Source: Achatina immaculata (Eukaryota; Mollusca; Gastropoda; Stylommatophora; Achatinidae). Taken from it: a stretch of DNA of 64,000 nt. The translations under genes and the position numbers were made by a program. This document shows, piece by piece, positions 53,052 through 64,000 of the stretch. How positions within the stretch are numbered: the first letter of the stretch is position 1; each line of letters begins with the position of its first letter. The stretch covers positions 36,236,234-36,300,233 of the forward strand of contig CM019707.1 of assembly GCA_009760885.1 (NCBI GenBank). The letters are read 5' to 3'. Below the pieces are notes generated by a model that was given only the letters and a program-made list of their open reading frames with translations, had not been told where the DNA came from and did not search any database.

Positions 53052-53600
53052 CCCATCATCATCATCATCATCATCATGTGCCGTGCCGACTGGCATTGGT
53101 TATTATGCTTCTCCAGAGTACACGATCCTTCATGCAGGCCATCGGTTCAGTTGGTGATCTCCTCTCACACCATCCCGTCAGACTGTCCAGTATCATTTCT
53201 CTTGGTCTTCCTCTTGATCTTCTTCCTTCTATTTTTCCTGTTGTTATAATATTTTCAATGCCCCCTCTTCTCATTGCATGTCCTATGAAAGTACACTGTC
53301 TCTCTCTCTTATCTTTTTGACAAGGTTTTTTTGTCTCTCCAGCTCTTCTCATACATTCTTCATTAGTTATTTTTGCTGTCCAGGGGATTCGCAACATTCT
53401 TCTAATAAACCACATTTCTGCTGCTTCCAATGATTTTTGTGCAGGCTTGCCTATTGTCCATGATTCACTTCCATATAACAAGATAGGTTCAACATAGCAT
53501 TTTAGGACTCGTTTTCTAACATTCATTGATAAGATGTGTTAGCTAATATGTTTCTCATTCTCTGAAATGCAGTCTTCGCTTGGCCTATTCTGTTCCATAT
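53052..53600 (-). mobile_element. LINE-B copy 3, 3' fragment
   Basis: The minus strand runs from [17 protein letters not shown] (frameshifted at 53,535) through [40 protein letters not shown] and [20 protein letters not shown] to RHGT-stop, with a CATCATCAT tail at the left. The main frame is open over 150 codons. It is close to copies 1 and 2 and lacks the catalytic core. Confidence 0.92.
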
Positions 53601-53639
53601 ACTTCTATATTTTTCATCTTTTGAAACACTTTTACCGCA

Positions 53640-54260
53640 GTCATCATTTCTCTTAACTGAGACATCGGATATATTGTCTCTGGCTGGGACATTGACATAT
53701 TGTCTGTAAGTTGGAAATCAGGCATAATGTCTGTGGCCGGGAAATCAGATATATTGTCTGTAGCTGGGAAGACAGACACATTGTCTGTAGCTGGTAAATC
53801 AGACATATTGTATGTAGCTGGGAAATCAGATATTGTCTCTAGATGAGAAAGCAGACCTATTGCCTCCATCTATAAAATCATACATATTGTCCTTAGCTGG
53901 GAAATCAGACATACTGTCTCTGGCTGGGACATTGACATATTATCTGTAATTGGGAAATCAGACATATTGTCTGTAGCTGGGAAATCAGACATATTGTCTC
54001 TGGATGGAAAAGCAGACATATTGTCTGTAGCTGGGAAATCAGGCTTATTGTCTGTAGCTTGAAAATCATGTATATTGTTCGTTGCTAGGAAACCAGACAT
54101 ATTGTCTCTGGCTTGGACATTGACATATTATCTGTAGCTGGGAAATCAGACATATTAACTCTAGCTGTAAAATCAAACATACTGCCTGTAGCTGCGACAT
54201 CAGACGCAATGTGTCTAGCTGAGTCATCAGACATACTGTCTCTAATTGTCCTTCTAGGAC
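53640..54260 (+). repeat. 27-bp minisatellite
   Basis: About 20 units with core AGCTGGGAAATCAGACATAT and TGTCTGT, of variable quality. A CTGGGACATTGACATAT variant recurs three times, suggesting a higher-order unit. Confidence 0.93.
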
Positions 54261-54599
54261 TTTGAGAAATGGAGAGTTCTTGATGTAAAATGGAATATTA
54301 TGTGTACGTTTCTGCGTCTTTGGAGCTCCCGAGAAAAGTTCGCTTCCGTCATATCAGGATTTACAAAGAAAGTCAGCACAGAAAACAAACTCTGGGACAT
54401 TAAATGAAGAATATGACTGAGTCAAAAATCATAGAATATTTTTGGATAATAAATCTGTCAAGATTTCTTCCCTTTGTAGAGAGAGAGAGAGAAAAAAACA
54501 AAGTTAATCTAGAGGTTTTCAGCCTGTTTACGATGACAGACCCAACATAATACAGTCGCATACATAGATTAGAATAGATAATACAACCATGCACTGAAC
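54261..54599. other. No gene recognised
   Basis: A short GA run near 54,478. No coding motif. Confidence 0.55.
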
Positions 54600-55676
54600 T
54601 TTAATTGATTGACATAACAATCATACACTGAACGTTAAATGACTGACATAACAGCCATACACTGAACGTTAAATAACTGACATAACACATCCATACACTG
54701 AACGTTAAATAACTGACATAACACAGCCATATATAGAACGTTAAATAACTGACATAACACATCCATACACTGAACGTTAAATAACTGACATAACACAGCC
54801 ATATATAGAACGTTAAATGACTGACATAACGCAGCCATACACAGAACGTTAAATGACTGACATAACACAGACATACACAGAAAATTAAATGACTGATATA
54901 ACACAGACATACACAGAACGTTAAATGACTGACATAACACACACATACACAGAACGTTAAATGACTGACATAACACAGACATACACAGAACGTTAAATGA
55001 CTGACATAACACAGACATACACAGAACGTTAAATGACTGACATAACACACACATACACAGAACGTTAAATGACTGACATAACGCAGCTATACACAGAACG
55101 TTAAATGACTGAACGTTAAATGACTGACATTACATATCCATACACTGAAAGTTAAATAACTGACATAACACAGCCATATATAGAACGTTAAATAACTGAC
55201 ATAGCACAGCCATATATAGAACGTTAAATAACTGACATAACACAGCTATACACTGAACGTTAAATGAAATAAATTTATAGTACTCTGAAGAAAGTAGTGT
55301 ATGAAGTTACATAGTCCACATCAGACAGACACTGACAAGATAGAACGGCCAATGGCAGATGCGTATCACAAAAGAAAGTAGAAAGGTAACTTGTAGCAAG
55401 AGCTAGTACCAGCCATATCCATACACGGAACGTTAAATAACTGACATAACACAGCCATATATAGAACGTTAAATGACTGACGTATCACAGACATATATAG
55501 AACGTTAAATGACTGACATAACGCAGCTATACACAGAACGTTAAATAACTGACATAACGCAGCCATACATAGAACATTAAATAACTGACATAACACAGAC
55601 ATACACAGAACGTTAAATAACTGACATAACACAGCCATATATAGAACGTTAAATAACTGACATAACACAGCCATAT
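54600..55676 (+). repeat. 36-bp minisatellite, left part
   Basis: About 26 units of 36 bp with core GAACGTTAAATGACTGACAT and AACACAGACATACACA. Subtypes differ by TATATAGAACG and ATAACTG. Repeat F interrupts it at 55,275-55,412, and LINE-A copy 2 splits it at 55,677. Confidence 0.95.
55275..55412 (+). repeat. Dispersed repeat F, copy 2
   Basis: Nearly identical to 50,205-50,345, embedded in the 36-bp array. Confidence 0.85.
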
Positions 55677-55703
55677 CTTATATCTTATATCCTTCCCGTG
55701 CCG

Positions 55704-56624
55704 TTAGACGTCACATAGGGCTCGCAAAGTAGTTCGCCAATTTTTCCTGTCTTCGGCGAGTCTTTCAACCTCATCAAAGGATTTTATGCCTGTTAACTTG
55801 GCCTCTCTTAATAATGTTCTCTTCAGAGTTTCACGCGGTCTGCCCCTTTTTCTTCGGCCTGTTGTGTTCCACTTGATAGCTTGTTTTGGGATTCTCTGAT
55901 CATTTCTTCTCATCAAGTGGCCAACATATGTCCATCTCCTTTTCCTGATCACCCGTGAGACTGATTGTTGTTCAGTCATCTGTCTTATCTCTGCATTGTT
56001 CTTGAATTCATTCCACTTGATGCCGAGTATTTTCCTTAGGCACTTGTTTTCAAAAGAGTCTAATTTCTTTTCTATTTCTTTAGTTGTTTTCCAGCTTTCG
56101 CATGCATAAATGAGGGTGGATATTACATTTGAATTGAATAGTCTTAACTTGGTTTTTGTGCTTATAACTTTCCATATGTTCTCAAGATTCTTGAAGATTG
56201 ATGCTGCTTTTGCAATTCTGATCCTAACTTCCTTTCTAGTGTCACCATCCTGGTCTATGTAGCTGCCAAGGTATGCAAATTGATTGACTTCTTCAATATC
56301 TGTCCCTTCTATGTGTATTTTTCCATTTTGATTGATGGGAATTTTCATTATTTTTGTTTTGTCCTTGTTAATTTCAAGTCCTATTTTGCTAGCCAGTGAA
56401 GATAGGCTATCTGTTTTTTCTTGCATGGAATTCACATTATTACTGATAAGAGTTATGTCATCAGCAAAATCAAGATCTTCTAGTTGGGTCCCATGTACCC
56501 AGTCAATACCTGTGTTACCTGTGCAGCATTTTTTCATTATGAAGTCTATTGTAATCCCAAAAAGTAAAGGAGACAGTATACATCCTTGTTTCACGCCTGT
56601 TTCAATCTGGAACCATTCACTCAT
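55704..56624 (-). pseudogene. LINE-A copy 2 RT C-terminal half and C-terminus
   Basis: An open 306-codon segment starting at MSEWFQIETGVKQGCILSPL, with LDFADDITLISNN (catalytic pair near residue 52), NQFAYLGSYIDQDGD, LIYACESWKTTKEIEKKL, RKRRWTYVGHLMRRNDQRIP and GRRKRGRPRETLKRT, ending at the natural stop after LRALCDV. It reads through the stop at 991 that breaks copy 1. Three codons are missing relative to copy 1 (IWKVIS for TWNSKVIN). The Met is internal; upstream the frame continues to about 56,755. Confidence 0.9.
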
Positions 56625-56764
56625 CCCTTCTTCTGTCTTGACTGCACAACCATATCCATTGTATAAGTCCTTAATGATGTTGACAATTTTAGATGGTATT
56701 CCATATAGACATAAAATTCTCCATAATGAATCTCTGTGTATGCTATCAAATGCCTTCTTAAAAT

Positions 56765-57263
56765 CTAATCTATGAAATTCAGTATTAATGGTTTCTGCTT
56801 TTCAATATGTTCTTCAAGTATTATTCTGAGAGTAAAGATCTGGTCGAGACAGCTTCTCCCTTTTCGAAATCCTGCTTGTTCTTCTCTCATTGCAGTATCC
56901 ACTATATCTTTGAGTCTATTCAAAATGACCTTGCAAAATACTTTTGACACAACTGATATTAAGGTTACTCCTCTCCAGTTGTTACAGTCACTAAGGTTGC
57001 CCTTTTTTTGGTATTTTCACAATGATTCCCTTCTTCCAATTAGAAGGGACCTTTTCTTCTTTCCAAATCTTGTTAAACATTCTCTGTAGTTGTCTCATGT
57101 TGTCACTATTGATAGCTTTTAGCATCTCGGCTGTTATTTCATCTTCACCTGCAGCTTTGTTGTTAGCCATTAAATTCACTGCTGTTTCAATTTCATGCAA
57201 TTCAATTTCATCTAGATTGACATTTAGTTGTGGGGCTGGTAAGTCAGTTTCAAGGTTTAACAA
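56765..57263 (-). pseudogene. LINE-A copy 2 RT N-terminal half
   Basis: Two overlapping frames together cover MLNLETDLPAPQLNVNLDEI, AAGEDEITAEMLKA, VPSNWKKGIIVKIPKKG, then MSKVFCKVILNRLKDIVDTA, REEQAGFRKGRSCLDQIF and LILNFID. A single-base difference near 57,000 (run of T) shifts the frame, and a small insertion near 56,767 (duplicated CTAAT-like bases) shifts it again. Two indels therefore inactivate this copy. Confidence 0.85.
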
Positions 57264-57323
57264 TTCTTTTGGGTGTGGTCGATTGAGTATTTCTTGGAAG
57301 TGTTCAGCCCATCTTTGCTTTTG

Positions 57324-57615
57324 AACACAGCCATATATAGAAAGTTAAATGACTGACATAACGCAGCCATACACAGAACGTTAAATGACTGACATAACAC
57401 AGACATACACAGAAAATTAAATGACTGATATAACACAGACATACACAGAACGTTAAATGACTGACATAACACAGACATACACAGAACGTTAAATGACTGA
57501 CATAACACAGACATACACAGAACGTTAAATGACTGACATAACACAGACATACACAGAACGTTAAATGACTGATATAACACAGACATACACAGAACGTTAA
57601 ATGACTGACGCAACC
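57324..57615 (+). repeat. 36-bp minisatellite, right part
   Basis: Continuation of the array after LINE-A copy 2, about eight units. Confidence 0.95.
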
Positions 57616-59244
57616 CATATATGCACCGAAGGCTTACTGACACGTATCAAATCTTACAGAACAAATAAAAAAAAAACGGCAGAGAGTAAATTAAGAGGGC
57701 ATGTCTCCACTGTTTAGAGAACTGCGGATCCCGTTCTGTAACGAAGTATAAGAAACCTCGACCAACCAGCATTTTACCTCACTCCATCAAAGAACTTCCA
57801 AGAACCCAGACTATCAATACACATTCTTAAACGAGGTGGATGTTAGCAAGGCCTAACCCCCCTTAAACGTGGTGGAGCTTTGTGAAAAATATAATGTTAT
57901 GGCTCAGTGGGAAGGTATAGTTTAATTCTGGACTTACGAGAGACTGTTTTGTACCATAAATAGGGCTAATTAATCGTATTTCTGGCAACAACATGCCCAA
58001 AATGTGATCCTCACAGGTCAGCTCTGCGTCTCTGTAAGGTCTGCGTCTTGAGTGGTTGGCTAAATGATAATACCCTTCCTAATAGTGTTCCTTTTGCACA
58101 TTTTCTAGTAAATGAGGAAAGCCACAGTTTGCTGTAGTCATAGAGTACCACCAATGTCGTCACGTGGGCAGTGATAGTAGCCGGATCACCACGACAACAG
58201 CAACAAAATAGAACTGAACTGCCGATGAAGAGTTTGCAAAAGAGTAGTACTCCCTGCTGCTCCGGAGAAATGTCCGAGGCAGTATCAGCGGGGATCCGAT
58301 GAGTGGTTTTCACTTCCATTCGTACAGAGTACGCGAACAGTAACGAGATCGTCTCCCAGTTAACGGAGATCACTTCATCTACGGGATCGTTCTACCCTGC
58401 ATCTATCTTTAACCTTGTAGCATTGGAACATTCTTTGAAGTTTTCAGCGTGACCTGTAAGCGAACGAGATACTTCCATAATCGCTCCACCGCCTGTGCCA
58501 GTGAATGTCGCACAGAATGTTCATCGATGGTCCTTCGCATCAGTCCATGATGATGAGCTGGACTACACTTTAGGAACTACAAAAGTCCAACTGCGAAACT
58601 AGTCAGCGTCGCTCTCGACTCAAACTCCGTAGTTAGGGCGCTAAGTCTAACCAGGACACACAAAGATCATCATAGTTCGCCGCTGGCTACGTAGACATAA
58701 CTAAGAATCATAAATGCTGTTCATGTGAAGTTCACAGCTCACAGTGGTGCCATAGCACTCAACTCGACCGCTCGGTGCACAGAACCGACCTCCATCTTGA
58801 AAGCAATGACGACACTGTTACTCATTTGACTCCGTCCGTGTCTACATCACACTAAAGTCAAACCGAAAAGACCCACCACAGGACACAAACACTTTCAACC
58901 TGCAGCGCATAAATCCAACTCCACATCCAACATCACAACAATCTGAACATCGCTTGTGAGAGAGAGTGAAGCGGTCAAATGCCACATACTGCCATTGCAG
59001 AGCAGGAACATTATTTTAAAGTTATCAAAGCAGTTATCTGTTGTTAAGTGGTAGACGATATGGAAAAAAGAAGAAGAAGGAGAGAAATGGAAGATGAAAT
59101 TTTGATGTGGCGCAGAGCGATGGCTCCAGAAGTTGGCCGTGGCGTCGCTTTCTGGCATGACGGGTAAGAGGGAAGATGATGGGGTGAGGGGGGGGGGGTA
59201 TATCAAAGTATCAGAACCAAATGAACCATTAAAAAAAAGGTTCA
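57616..59244. other. No gene recognised; apparently single-copy
   Basis: The longest stretch without an assigned repeat. The open frames (for example 58,011-58,373 and 58,895-59,254 on the minus strand) show no motif or convincing composition, and I saw no promoter or RNA gene. Confidence 0.5.
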
Positions 59245-59562
59245 CGGGAAGCAAGAGGTTCCTCTCTCACCTTTTCTCTATTCTCCTCCCTCCTTTCCTC
59301 TCTTTCTCTCTCCATATCTGTCACTCTCTTTCTCCCTTCTTCTCTCTCCCTGTCCTCTATCTCTCTCCCTCTCTCTATTCATCTTGATACTTCACACTCT
59401 TAACCTCTCTCCCTCTCTCTTTCTCCCTTTTCTCGATTTCTATCTCTCAATCTCTCTCTCTCTCTCTCGTTCTTCCTCTCTCTCCCTGTCACTCCGTCTC
59501 TCTTTCCCTTCCTTTCTCTCTCTCTCTCTCTCCTCCTCCTCTCTCTCTATGTCTCTGTGAGG
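59245..59562 (+). repeat. CT-rich microsatellite
   Basis: TCTCTCCCTCTCTC-type tract. Confidence 0.95.
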
Positions 59563-59739
59563 AGAATATATAGAGTACTGATCAATGGAATGACATTTAG
59601 AAAAAGAAAATAACATATTTCAATTCAATTTAAAACACTCCAGGAAAAACAACTGTAACAGAAATCTTTTCTAAACCGAGACTACCCGAGAGACAAGAGA
59701 GTCATAATTTGACAACAGTGTGAGAATCCATGCAGTATC
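59563..59739. other. No gene recognised
   Basis: Short AT-rich spacer. Confidence 0.5.
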
Positions 59740-60005
59740 GTAAGCAATAGAAATATATAAACAGAACTTGAAAACAGTGTTGGAATCCCTGCGGTAGAGA
59801 AAACAACAGAACTATATAAACAGAACTTGAAAATAGTGTTGGAATCCCTGCGGTAGAGAAAACAACAGAACTAAATAAACAGAACTTGAAAACAGTGTGG
59901 AAATCCCTGCGGTAGAGAAAACAACAGAACTATATAAACAGAACTTGAAAACAGTGCGGAAATCCCTGCGATAGAGTAAACAACAGAACCATATAAACAG
60001 AAACA
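59740..60005 (+). repeat. 59-bp minisatellite
   Basis: About 4.5 units of 59 bp with core CAGAACTATATAAACAGAAC and AATCCCTGCGGTAGAG. Confidence 0.93.
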
Positions 60006-60339
60006 ACTGCTGTAAACATTGAACCACACAAGAAACGGGCTTGTACTAACAAAAGCAAACCGACAGGAAAACCATCAGACAGAATCGACCGAAGCGTAGA
60101 CAGAAATCTAATCTTATCTTAAAATCTTTGAGAGTCAAGTTGTTTAATCATATTTCACAGAAAATGACTTTCAAATGTCAGAAAAGTAGTTAATCTAACC
60201 AGCGGATGAAAATGAAGATGTGCAGAAGGAAGGGATATTCTTTTCTCAATCTCTTGAATTTAGACAGGAAAGAAAGAGAAGAACTGAGATTATGAAACTA
60301 AAGAAAACTGGCAAAGAAATAAAAATATAATACTAGGGA
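60006..60339. other. No gene recognised
   Basis: No motif seen. Confidence 0.5.
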
Positions 60340-60485
60340 AAAAAATATGCAAAAAAGAAATGGCCATATCCAGAGGCATAATGATGTAATGAGAGCCACA
60401 CTTGAAGGGAAAAGATGGGCAGGAAGAAAACAGGGTCAAGAGATGGACGGGAATTGGGAAGACATGAGAGAGAAAATGATACTCA
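60340..60485 (+). mobile_element. LINE C-terminal fragment
   Basis: The frame KRNGHIQRHNDVMRATLEGK, RWAGRKQGQEMDGNWEDMRE resembles FGHIKRHNNILKAVLEGKME and RWEDNKRE of the copy at 27,170. It runs directly into a CT tract, which produces a spurious 519-codon frame. Confidence 0.62.
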
Positions 60486-60499
60486 CTGTGGCCACCTCT

Positions 60500-61243
60500 G
60501 TCTTTTACTCTCTCTCTCTCTCTCTCTGTTTCTTTATCTCTCTCCCTTTCATTCCGTTTTTTCTCTTCTCGCTCTCTCTTTCATTCCCTCTTTCTCTCTC
60601 TCTTTCATTCTTTCTTTTTCTCTCTTTCATTTTCTCTTTTCTCTTTTCTCTCTCTCTCTCTTTTATTCCATCTTTCTCTCTCTTTCATTCTCTCTTTCTC
60701 TCTCTTTCATTCTCTTTCTCTCTCTCTCTCTATTTCATTACCCCGTCTTTCTCTTTCTCTTTCATTTTCTCTTTTTCTTTTTCCTCTCTCTCTCTCTCTT
60801 TCATTACTTTTCTCTCTCTCTCTCTCTCTCTTTCATTCCCTCTTTCTTTCTCTTTCATTTTCTTTTTCTCTCACCCTCTTCTTCATTCCCTCTTTCTCTC
60901 GCTTTCATTTTCTCTTTCTCTTTCCCGCTCTCTCTCTATCTCACTCTTTCTTTCTTTCTGTTTATGGCTCTCTTCCTCTTTCCTCCCTCTCTCTCTCCTC
61001 TCCACCTCTTTTCTCTTCTCTCTCCCTTCTCTCTATTTCTTGATCTATCTCCTGGTCTTTTCCTTCACCTCTCTCTCTCTCTTTCTTTCTCTCTCTCACT
61101 CTTGTTTTCTTTCTCTCTCTCCCCTCTCTCTCACTCTTTTTTCTTTCTCTCTCTCAATCTTTTTCTCTTTCTCTCTCACTCTCTCGTTCTCTCTCACTTT
61201 CTTCTCTCTTTCTCCCTCTCTCTCACTCTTGCTCTCTGCTTCG
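60500..61243 (+). repeat. CT-rich microsatellite with TTTCATTC phrases
   Basis: TCTCTCTTTCATTCTCTC-type sequence over about 740 bp. Confidence 0.95.
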
Positions 61244-61775
61244 TACATAACATGTAGCCTTGTCTCTCCTTCATACATAACATGTAATCTTGTCCCTCCT
61301 TCATACATAACATGTAATCTTGTCTCTCCTTCATACATAACATGTAACCTTGTCTCTCCTTCATACATAACATGTAATCTTGTCTCTCCTTCATACATAA
61401 CATGTAATCTTGTCTCTCCTTCATACATAACATGTAATCTTGTCTCTTCTTCATACATAACATGTAATCTTTTCTCTCCTTCATACATAACATGTAATCT
61501 TGTCTCTCCCTCATACATAACATGTAATCTTGTCTCTTCTTCATACATAACATGTAATCTTGTCTCTCCTTCATACATAACATGTAATCTTGTCTCTCCT
61601 TCATACATAACATGTAATCTTGTCTCTCCTTCATACATAACATGTAATCTTTTCTCTCCTTCATACATAACATGTAATCTTGTCTCTCCTTCATACATAA
61701 CATGTAATCTTGTCTCTTCTTCATACATAACATGTAATCTTGTCTCTCCTTCATACATAACATGTAATCTTGCTC
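61244..61775 (+). repeat. 30-bp minisatellite
   Basis: About 18 nearly identical units with core CTTCATACATAACATGTAAT and CTTGTCTCTC. Confidence 0.97.
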
Positions 61776-62059
61776 TCAGTTCCTCATTTTTAACGTCCAC
61801 CCTCGTCTCCCCCTCATACACAACGTACAGGTCAGGTGTCCCAGAATTCCAAGAGCTCGTGTCTTCTGGCTCTTCCTGTTCCGGTCTGCTGTTAGAAAGA
61901 AGTTAACGGGATTTCAGCCGGTGATTACGTTAGTTGAGGGAGTAAACACCCCCGAGAATAGAAGTAATGGCGGACGGCACAGCCTCAGAAATGTGCCTTC
62001 CCAGCTTGCTTCCATGTTGGAACCATTTAAGACTGATCTTTATAGGCTGAGTAAGATAA

Positions 62060-62340
62060 GGTGTTGAGCACAGGCCAAAGTGATGATATAAGCTGTTGGG
62101 TAGAGGCGAAAGTGAAGTTATAAGCTGTTGAGTAGAGGTGAAAATGATGATATAAGCTGTTGAGTAGAGGTGAACGTGGTGATATAAGCTGTTGGGTAGA
62201 GGCGAAAATGATGATATAAGCTGTTGCATACGGTGAAAGTGGTGATATAAGCTGTTGAGTAGTGATCAAAGTGGTGGTATACGTTGTTAAATAGAGCTGA
62301 AAGTGATGGTATAAGCTGTTGAGTAGAGGTCAAAGTGATG
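62060..62340 (+). repeat. About 32-bp minisatellite
   Basis: About nine units with core GATATAAGCTGTTGAGTAGA and GGTGAAAATGAT. Confidence 0.92.
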
Positions 62341-62884
62341 GACAGAGTAGAAGAAGGCATACCAGGGGCTGTCCGAGTGACTGAGTGACCCAGTGATTTA
62401 TAGCATCGTAGTAAAAGTGCTGAACACATTCATAAAGCTGGATATGGAGTGGAAAGTTCAGATCCAAGACGAACTCTTCTAGCCGCGCTTCATCTTAACT
62501 GTTGACTTTAGAGTTCACTCCACTGTGGTGCAGTCTGCCTAGTACTTCTTTCTTGCGTCCATTCCATATCTTCAAGCAAATCGGCGTAATACAGTTACTA
62601 TTGGACTCTGATCCTTTACTTTTCAACCAAGCTGTAATAACTCATCAGTCTCCTTCTTTAGCATAGTCCTTTGTAAGCTAGAATTATGGTTATAATTGTG
62701 AACATATTTAGTTATAAGGGTTAACATTTAACAAGAAGAGAAAAGTTTCTAAGGAAACTTAGAGAACAAGGTAGAAAACAAATTTCCCCGACACTAGTGA
62801 AAGACCATTACGACTGGACGCTGACAAGTGTAAACAGAAGAAATATGCAAACAGAAATGACAGACACAACGGCGTCGAGGAAGA
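62341..62884. other. No gene recognised
   Basis: No motif seen. Confidence 0.5.
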
Positions 62885-62980
62885 GTTCAGTCAGTCAGTC
62901 ATATGCATGGTCCTTGAGGAACTTTGTCTCCCTAACAGCTCTTTTATAGGCCTCTCGGTGTAAGCAAGATGCTTACAATA
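62885..62980 (-). mobile_element. LINE-C 3' end fragment
   Basis: CAGTCAGTCAGTCATATGCA, GGAACTTTGTCTCCCTAACA and TATAGGCCTCTCGGTGTAAG match the 3' end of LINE-C on the minus strand. Confidence 0.8.
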
Positions 62981-63852
62981 GAAAGTACAATAGATTGGCA
63001 AAACTATCTGGCAATACCATCCCGCAAGTGATATAACAGGAGACGAGGAACAGTCGGCGCACTAAACTCTAACAATAAGAAGACAGACAGTTAATTGCCC
63101 CTACAGACCCCAAGCGCTCGAGAAGAACTTGCCCGAGGTGGGGTAACTGGACAGGGACTCTATAAAGATTTAAGAGAAGCCAAAAGTCTTGTTGGCGGCT
63201 GATAGTCTGCGAAATGGACAGGACGAATAAAGAAACCGGACTAGTAATCAGTCAATAGGTACAGGTAGAAAGTGCCAAGGGCAAAGGGTGGATGTTCGAC
63301 AGCACTAAACTGGCAGGTTATGACACAGGAACCAGTCTGTACGGATATTGAAACCAATGGACCAGTTATAGGCAGAGTAGAGATAACCATTGGTTAGTTC
63401 ATCAAACCGGATTCCCAAGATAAAACGAGGGACCGAGAGAGACCAGGGGAATACGCACAAAGAGGTACGCACAGACTTACGCACACAGAGGTACGCACAG
63501 ACATAGACATACAGACTCCAGGGCTGAACTAAAAGTCCTACACCAAGATACTCAGAGACAAAGATAACAAGGTACTCGAAGACGAAGATACTTGGACACT
63601 TGGACAGAGACTCAGATAGGTAGATCGAGACCAGGAGAGATGTGCAGATATGAGCAGACAAGCAGCTACAGAATGAGTTCTCCGTTGTTTGTGCCTTTTC
63701 TGTTGAACCGTTGGAAATTCTACACCCAGTTTTTTTTTACAAGAGTCAACTGGTATAAATAAACTTGTAACTCTCGTCACGGACGAATGGATGTGCTCGA
63801 CGCTTATGTGTGATAGTATTTAAAATCCGAGACAAACAACTTAAAAATATTA
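62981..63852. other. No gene recognised
   Basis: Short repeated phrases around GAGGTACGCACAGAC (63,460-63,505) and TACTCGAAGAC. No coding motif. Confidence 0.5.
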
Positions 63853-64000
63853 AACTTCTAGGAGTACTAGAAGATGGAAGTCAAAATCAAAGTACATTCT
63901 TGTAGGAGTACTAGAAGATGGAGGGTATAATCTTGGCAGATTCTTGTAGGAGTACTAGAAGATGGAGGGTGTAATCTTGGCAGATTCTTGTAGGATTACT
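63853..64000 (+). repeat. 44-bp minisatellite running off the window
   Basis: Units with core TTCTTGTAGGAGTACTAGAA and GATGGAGGGTGTAATCTTGG. About 3.5 copies are visible. Confidence 0.92.

Larger units (their letters stand above)
55677..57323 (-). mobile_element. LINE-A copy 2, 5'-truncated, inserted in 36-bp array
   Basis: This 1,647-bp copy runs from WAEHFQEILNRPHPKELLNL to the C-terminus and a CTTATATCTTATAT tail. The 13-bp duplication AACACAGCCATAT (55,664-55,676 and 57,324-57,336) defines both ends exactly. It is highly similar to copy 1, so both are recent. Confidence 0.95.

Noticed and set aside
58011..59254. Host gene in the unassigned region (frames at 58,011-58,373 and 58,895-59,254)
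   Set aside because: No recognisable motif, ordinary chance length, and no splice or promoter pattern that I could support.
61244..61775. Possible CRISPR array (30-bp repeats)
   Set aside because: Contiguous tandem repeat without spacers.
60347..61906. A 519-codon open frame
   Set aside because: It joins a LINE fragment, a CT microsatellite and a 30-bp array. No single protein is involved.
1..64000. A new gene system such as a defence or biosynthetic cluster
   Set aside because: All recognisable coding sequence belongs to known classes of mobile elements. What is unusual here is how repeats arise and nest.

Overview
This is repeat-dominated DNA from an animal nuclear genome. The evidence is the combination of apurinic-endonuclease-type LINEs, Penelope-like elements with GIY-YIG endonucleases, hAT and mariner/Tc1 transposase relics, tRNA-derived SINEs and a U2-snRNA-headed retroposon, together with many micro- and minisatellites. 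I could not identify a host gene: every protein-like reading frame with recognisable homology belongs to a mobile element, and most are broken. A marine invertebrate, perhaps a mollusc, is my guess from the element mix; the sequence does not prove it.

Layout. 0-4.6 kb: a CT microsatellite, then a nearly full-length LINE (family A, minus strand). 4.6-7.8 kb: a LINE-B copy with a 5' inversion, then an hAT-type transposase pseudogene split by a LINE-C insertion that itself contains a SINE; the hAT coding sequence ends in a 29-bp minisatellite. 8.8-13.9 kb: a run of minisatellites (44, 30, 65 and 34 bp units) with SINE and LINE fragments. 13.9-19.4 kb: LINE-B and LINE-C fragments and a mariner transposase relic. 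19.5-24.2 kb: a Penelope-like element (PLE-1) with a second, inverted partial copy at its 5' side. 24.2-31.9 kb: a SINE carrying a LINE-A insertion, GTA/GAA microsatellite, a 33-bp array carrying the U2-headed retroposon, and a TIR transposon containing a minisatellite. 32-37.3 kb: a 66-bp array grown from a dispersed repeat, then 2.2 kb of AAC/AGC simple sequence. 37.4-39.4 kb: a second, different Penelope-like element (PLE-2) with inverted flanking repeats. 39.5-48.2 kb: LINE-A, -B, -C and -D copies, two SINE types and short arrays. 49.3-57.6 kb: a SINE whose box A has expanded to about 640 bp, a 2.2-kb GTA tract with an internal 1-kb duplication, 27- and 36-bp arrays, and a LINE-A copy inserted in the 36-bp array. 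57.6-64 kb: mostly unassigned DNA, CT tracts and 59-, 30-, 32- and 44-bp arrays.

Family names are local to this report. LINE-A ends in ATAAGAT-like repeats, LINE-B in TGA repeats, LINE-C in AATG/TGAC repeats and LINE-D in GAA repeats. The main theme is that several minisatellites here grew from identifiable parts of mobile elements: a SINE box A, an hAT coding segment, the interior of a TIR transposon, and a dispersed repeat. Insertions are also repeatedly nested, with readable target-site duplications. I found no CRISPR array, operon or new defence-type system.
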